The notes below the pieces were generated by a model, which was not told the origin of the DNA, searched no databases, and saw nothing but the letters and a program-made list of their open reading frames with translations. A program made the position numbers and the translations under genes. From Aquilaria yunnanensis (lineage: Eukaryota > Streptophyta > Magnoliopsida > Malvales > Thymelaeaceae): a stretch of 64,000 nucleotides of DNA. Positions 61,963-64,000 of the stretch are shown in pieces; positions within the stretch are counted from its first letter, which is position 1, and each line of letters begins with the position of its first letter. The stretch spans positions 83,730,001 through 83,794,000 of the forward strand of contig CM077599.1 of assembly GCA_039654915.1 (NCBI GenBank), written 5' to 3'.

Positions 61963-62803
61963 ATGGAAATTTCGGTCCAGCTTTCTTTTGTCTCTTCAAT
62001 TCTTCTGCTCCTCTGTACTGCTCTTCCCCTTACCCACCAGGAGCTTCTCAAGCACTTTTGCATATACGAAAGAGGCAACTTCACCGCCAACTCCTACTTC
62101 AGCTCCAACCTCGACCGCCTCTACTCCACACTCTCCTCGGCCGGCCCATCCCCCGGAGGCTTCTACAACATCTCCCTTGGAGAAACCCCCAACCAAGTCA
62201 ACTCCCTTGTCCTTTGCCGCGGCGATGTCGCTTCCGACACTTGCCTCGGTTGCATCGCCAACGCCACGTCCGAGCTCCGCGGCCGCTGCCCCAGCCAGAA
62301 AGAAGCTATCATTTGGTATGACCAGTGTATGTTCCGCTACTCCAACAGCTCCATCTTTCGCTCACTGGAAATCGACCTATTGTTTTACGTGTATAATGAC
62401 AAACAAAATGCTACCAGTAAGGACCTTGATAACTTCAACAAGGTGTTGAACGATCTGATGGATGGGCTCCGAATAAAAGCCGCCGGTGGTGGCTCCCTCA
62501 GGAAGTTCGCTGCCGGGAGCTCCGCCTTTGGTCCGTTTCAGAGGATTTACGGGCTTGTTCAGTGTACTCCAGATTTGTCAGAGCCGCAATGTAATTCTTG
62601 CCTGGTGGGATACATTCAACGAATCCCAACTTGCTGCAGCAGGAGGATTGGAGGGAGGGTGATTGGGCCTAGTTGTAATTTCAGATATGAATATCAAACT
62701 CTACCCTTTTACGATCCGAACGCAGAAGCTCTGACGTCTTCACCGTCTCCACCGCCACTGCCCTCAATTGTAGATGCAGCTCCTCCTCCGTCGAACGAGA
62801 GAG
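61963..62803 (+). CDS. Cysteine-rich receptor-like kinase (CRK, DUF26 type), gene 2, exon 1
   Basis: First exon of a CRK; kinase exons would lie beyond the window. The ATG begins a hydrophobic signal peptide (to about residue 26, TALPLTHQ). Two DUF26 domains follow, each with C-x8-C-x2-C: CRGDVASDTCLGC and CTPDLSEPQCNSC, plus N-x-T/S glycosylation sites (NFTANS, NISLGE). A Pro/Ser-rich stretch leads to the membrane segment, which would be in exon 2. The donor gagag^gtgcgt at 62,803/62,804 ends the exon in phase 1 (841 bases), exactly as exon 1 of gene 1 (832 bases), which supports it. Reading through the donor gives 16 more codons and a stop at 62,853. The exon is intact and differs much from gene 1, so it is an older paralogue. 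Intron 1 carries a repeat insertion. Confidence 0.85.
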
Positions 62804-62917
62804 GTGCGTTCGTTTTGAGCTTGGCCTGTTGTCTTTGTCGAGTCAATGGCTAAACTTTATGTCTTTGTCTTTCTAATTATCGTCTACATGTTGTTACTCT
62901 TTCTTCCTTTTTGTATG

Positions 62918-63163
62918 CTTGGTAACTTGACACGTGCGTTCCAAGTAAATTAAAATATTAAGATATTTTTTAGTCAAATATTTATAATTTTAATTACTTT
63001 TTTCAAAATAAATAATGTCAATAATGATTTTTTTGGTTTAGATATATTTCTCACTAGTTTCATTTTTTTATTTTTTACATAGTTTTTGTTATAATATTTC
63101 ATTATAACTATCCTCATTTGTGTTATCCATAATAGATTACTCATTGCATTTAATTTCCATTTA

Positions 63164-63206
<43 letters not shown>

Positions 63207-63764
63207 GCTACAGGTAATATTGATTGTAAAAAAAATGATAGAATTTTTTTATTTGTGATGGTAAAGTACTTATAAAAATTTATTCCTTGTACATTTAATA
63301 TCTTATCAAAGATGTCAAAATTATTTTCTTAATATAAAATTTAAAATTAATATTATGCAATCAGTTAAGAAAATATCTTAATTTCTTAATTTAATGGACT
63401 TAATGATATTATGTATTTAGAAATTTTATTTATTAAAAGTTAAGTTAGTAAATTTTATCTTAATTTTTATATTTTAGATTCATAAAAGCTAACGATTAAA
63501 CTAAAGATCTTATATTAGTTGACTCAAATAATTAAATGGTTTTACTATTAATGTATGAGCATAACTTTGCGTTTTTAAAGAGACATAAGCTAAGTTTTTA
63601 ATAAATATTTTAAGGTTTTGTGAAAATAGGAAAAAAAAAAAAGATTTATGCTAAGTCCACATATGGAATATTCAATAAAAAATTTAAGCAAAAATATTTT
63701 TTATAGGTATGAAACAAACATGAGTTAGGATGTCAAAATATAGATTTAGTAAGTAAACATTAAG
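62918..63764 (-). mobile_element. Helitron-family repeat in intron 1 of CRK gene 2
   Basis: On the minus strand it matches 25,300-25,500 and 27,050-27,960, including the ATT run (as TAA at 63,165-63,205) and the stretch with gaggatagttataatgaaatatt. Its 3' side near 62,918-62,946 has a worn version of the hairpin (ggaacgcacgtgtcaag) seen at 38,627-38,654. No coding sequence. Confidence 0.6.
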
Positions 63765-64000
63765 AAAGAGTTCCTTTGCAATTAATGAGAGTTAATGAGA
63801 TTGATTATTGTGGGTTCACGTGTGGGTTATATTAGACCCCTTTGCTTCATAATAAAAGAGCCATTTCTATTGGTTTTTTACAACTTCTACCACTCAAAGC
63901 CTATGACAATTTTGGACAAGATTAGGCCTAAATTGGGTTAGGTAAAACAAGTTCTTACAACCCGTGCATGACCCGACATTAATTTGTCCTTATTAATCGC
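63765..64000 (+). other. Probable remainder of CRK gene 2 intron 1
   Basis: No exon 2 with a membrane segment is visible before the window ends, so the intron is at least 1.2 kb. Confidence 0.4.

Noticed and set aside
61996..62449. Overlapping frames across CRK gene 2 exon 1
   Set aside because: The sense frame with signal peptide and DUF26 motifs explains the region; the others are Pro/Thr/Ser- or Gly-rich shadows.

Overview
This is a repeat-rich piece of a flowering-plant nuclear genome. The evidence is two cysteine-rich receptor-like kinase (CRK) genes with the plant exon layout, GT-AG introns, plant-type LTR retrotransposons primed by initiator tRNA-Met, and MULE, CACTA, Stowaway and Helitron sequences. 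AT-rich spacers dominate. The species cannot be named from sequence alone.

Layout. 1-5.7 kb: a decayed Mutator-like (MULE) transposase on the minus strand, with a duplicated upstream segment. 6.2-9.0 kb: CRK gene 1, seven exons, broken by a 2-bp insertion in exon 6. 9.5-31.4 kb: an AT-rich repeat present as two diverged copies (about 9.53-14.5 kb, and 24.27-25.03 plus 28.6-30.3 kb). Into these have inserted an inverted TRIM dimer (10.1-11.1 kb), a Pack-MULE-like element (12.5-13.8 kb), a 9.7-kb composite carrying a nearly complete Ty3/Gypsy element (14.5-24.2 kb) and a simple TRIM (25.9-26.5 kb). 31.4-38.3 kb: a second Gypsy copy of the same family, lacking its 3' part, followed by a Helitron-like 3' end at 38,654. 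38.7-47.6 kb: unrecognised spacers, LTR fragments and two CACTA ends. 47.6-61.2 kb: duplicated CRK upstream segments, each with a CRK 5' relic. They are interrupted by a decayed Ty1/Copia element (49.6-56.0 kb, itself carrying a Stowaway MITE) and a 3.1-kb element with a 9-bp target duplication and a minisatellite (57.1-60.2 kb). 62.0 kb to the end: exon 1 of CRK gene 2, whose first intron holds a Helitron-family insertion and which runs off the window.

How the parts relate. The only host genes seen with confidence are the two CRKs and CRK relics, so this is a decaying CRK cluster expanded by tandem duplication and filled by transposons. The duplicated segments provide empty sites that confirm several insertions. 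The most informative structures are: (i) a Gypsy element joined to TRIM-type terminal repeats exactly at the shared primer-binding site, inside one target-site duplication; (ii) a 94-bp GT-AG segment between gag and pol in one Gypsy copy that is precisely absent, in frame, from the other; (iii) an inverted TRIM dimer inside a single target-site duplication. I found no new gene system beyond these element structures. Exact boundaries were read by eye; identities are impressions, not computed alignments.
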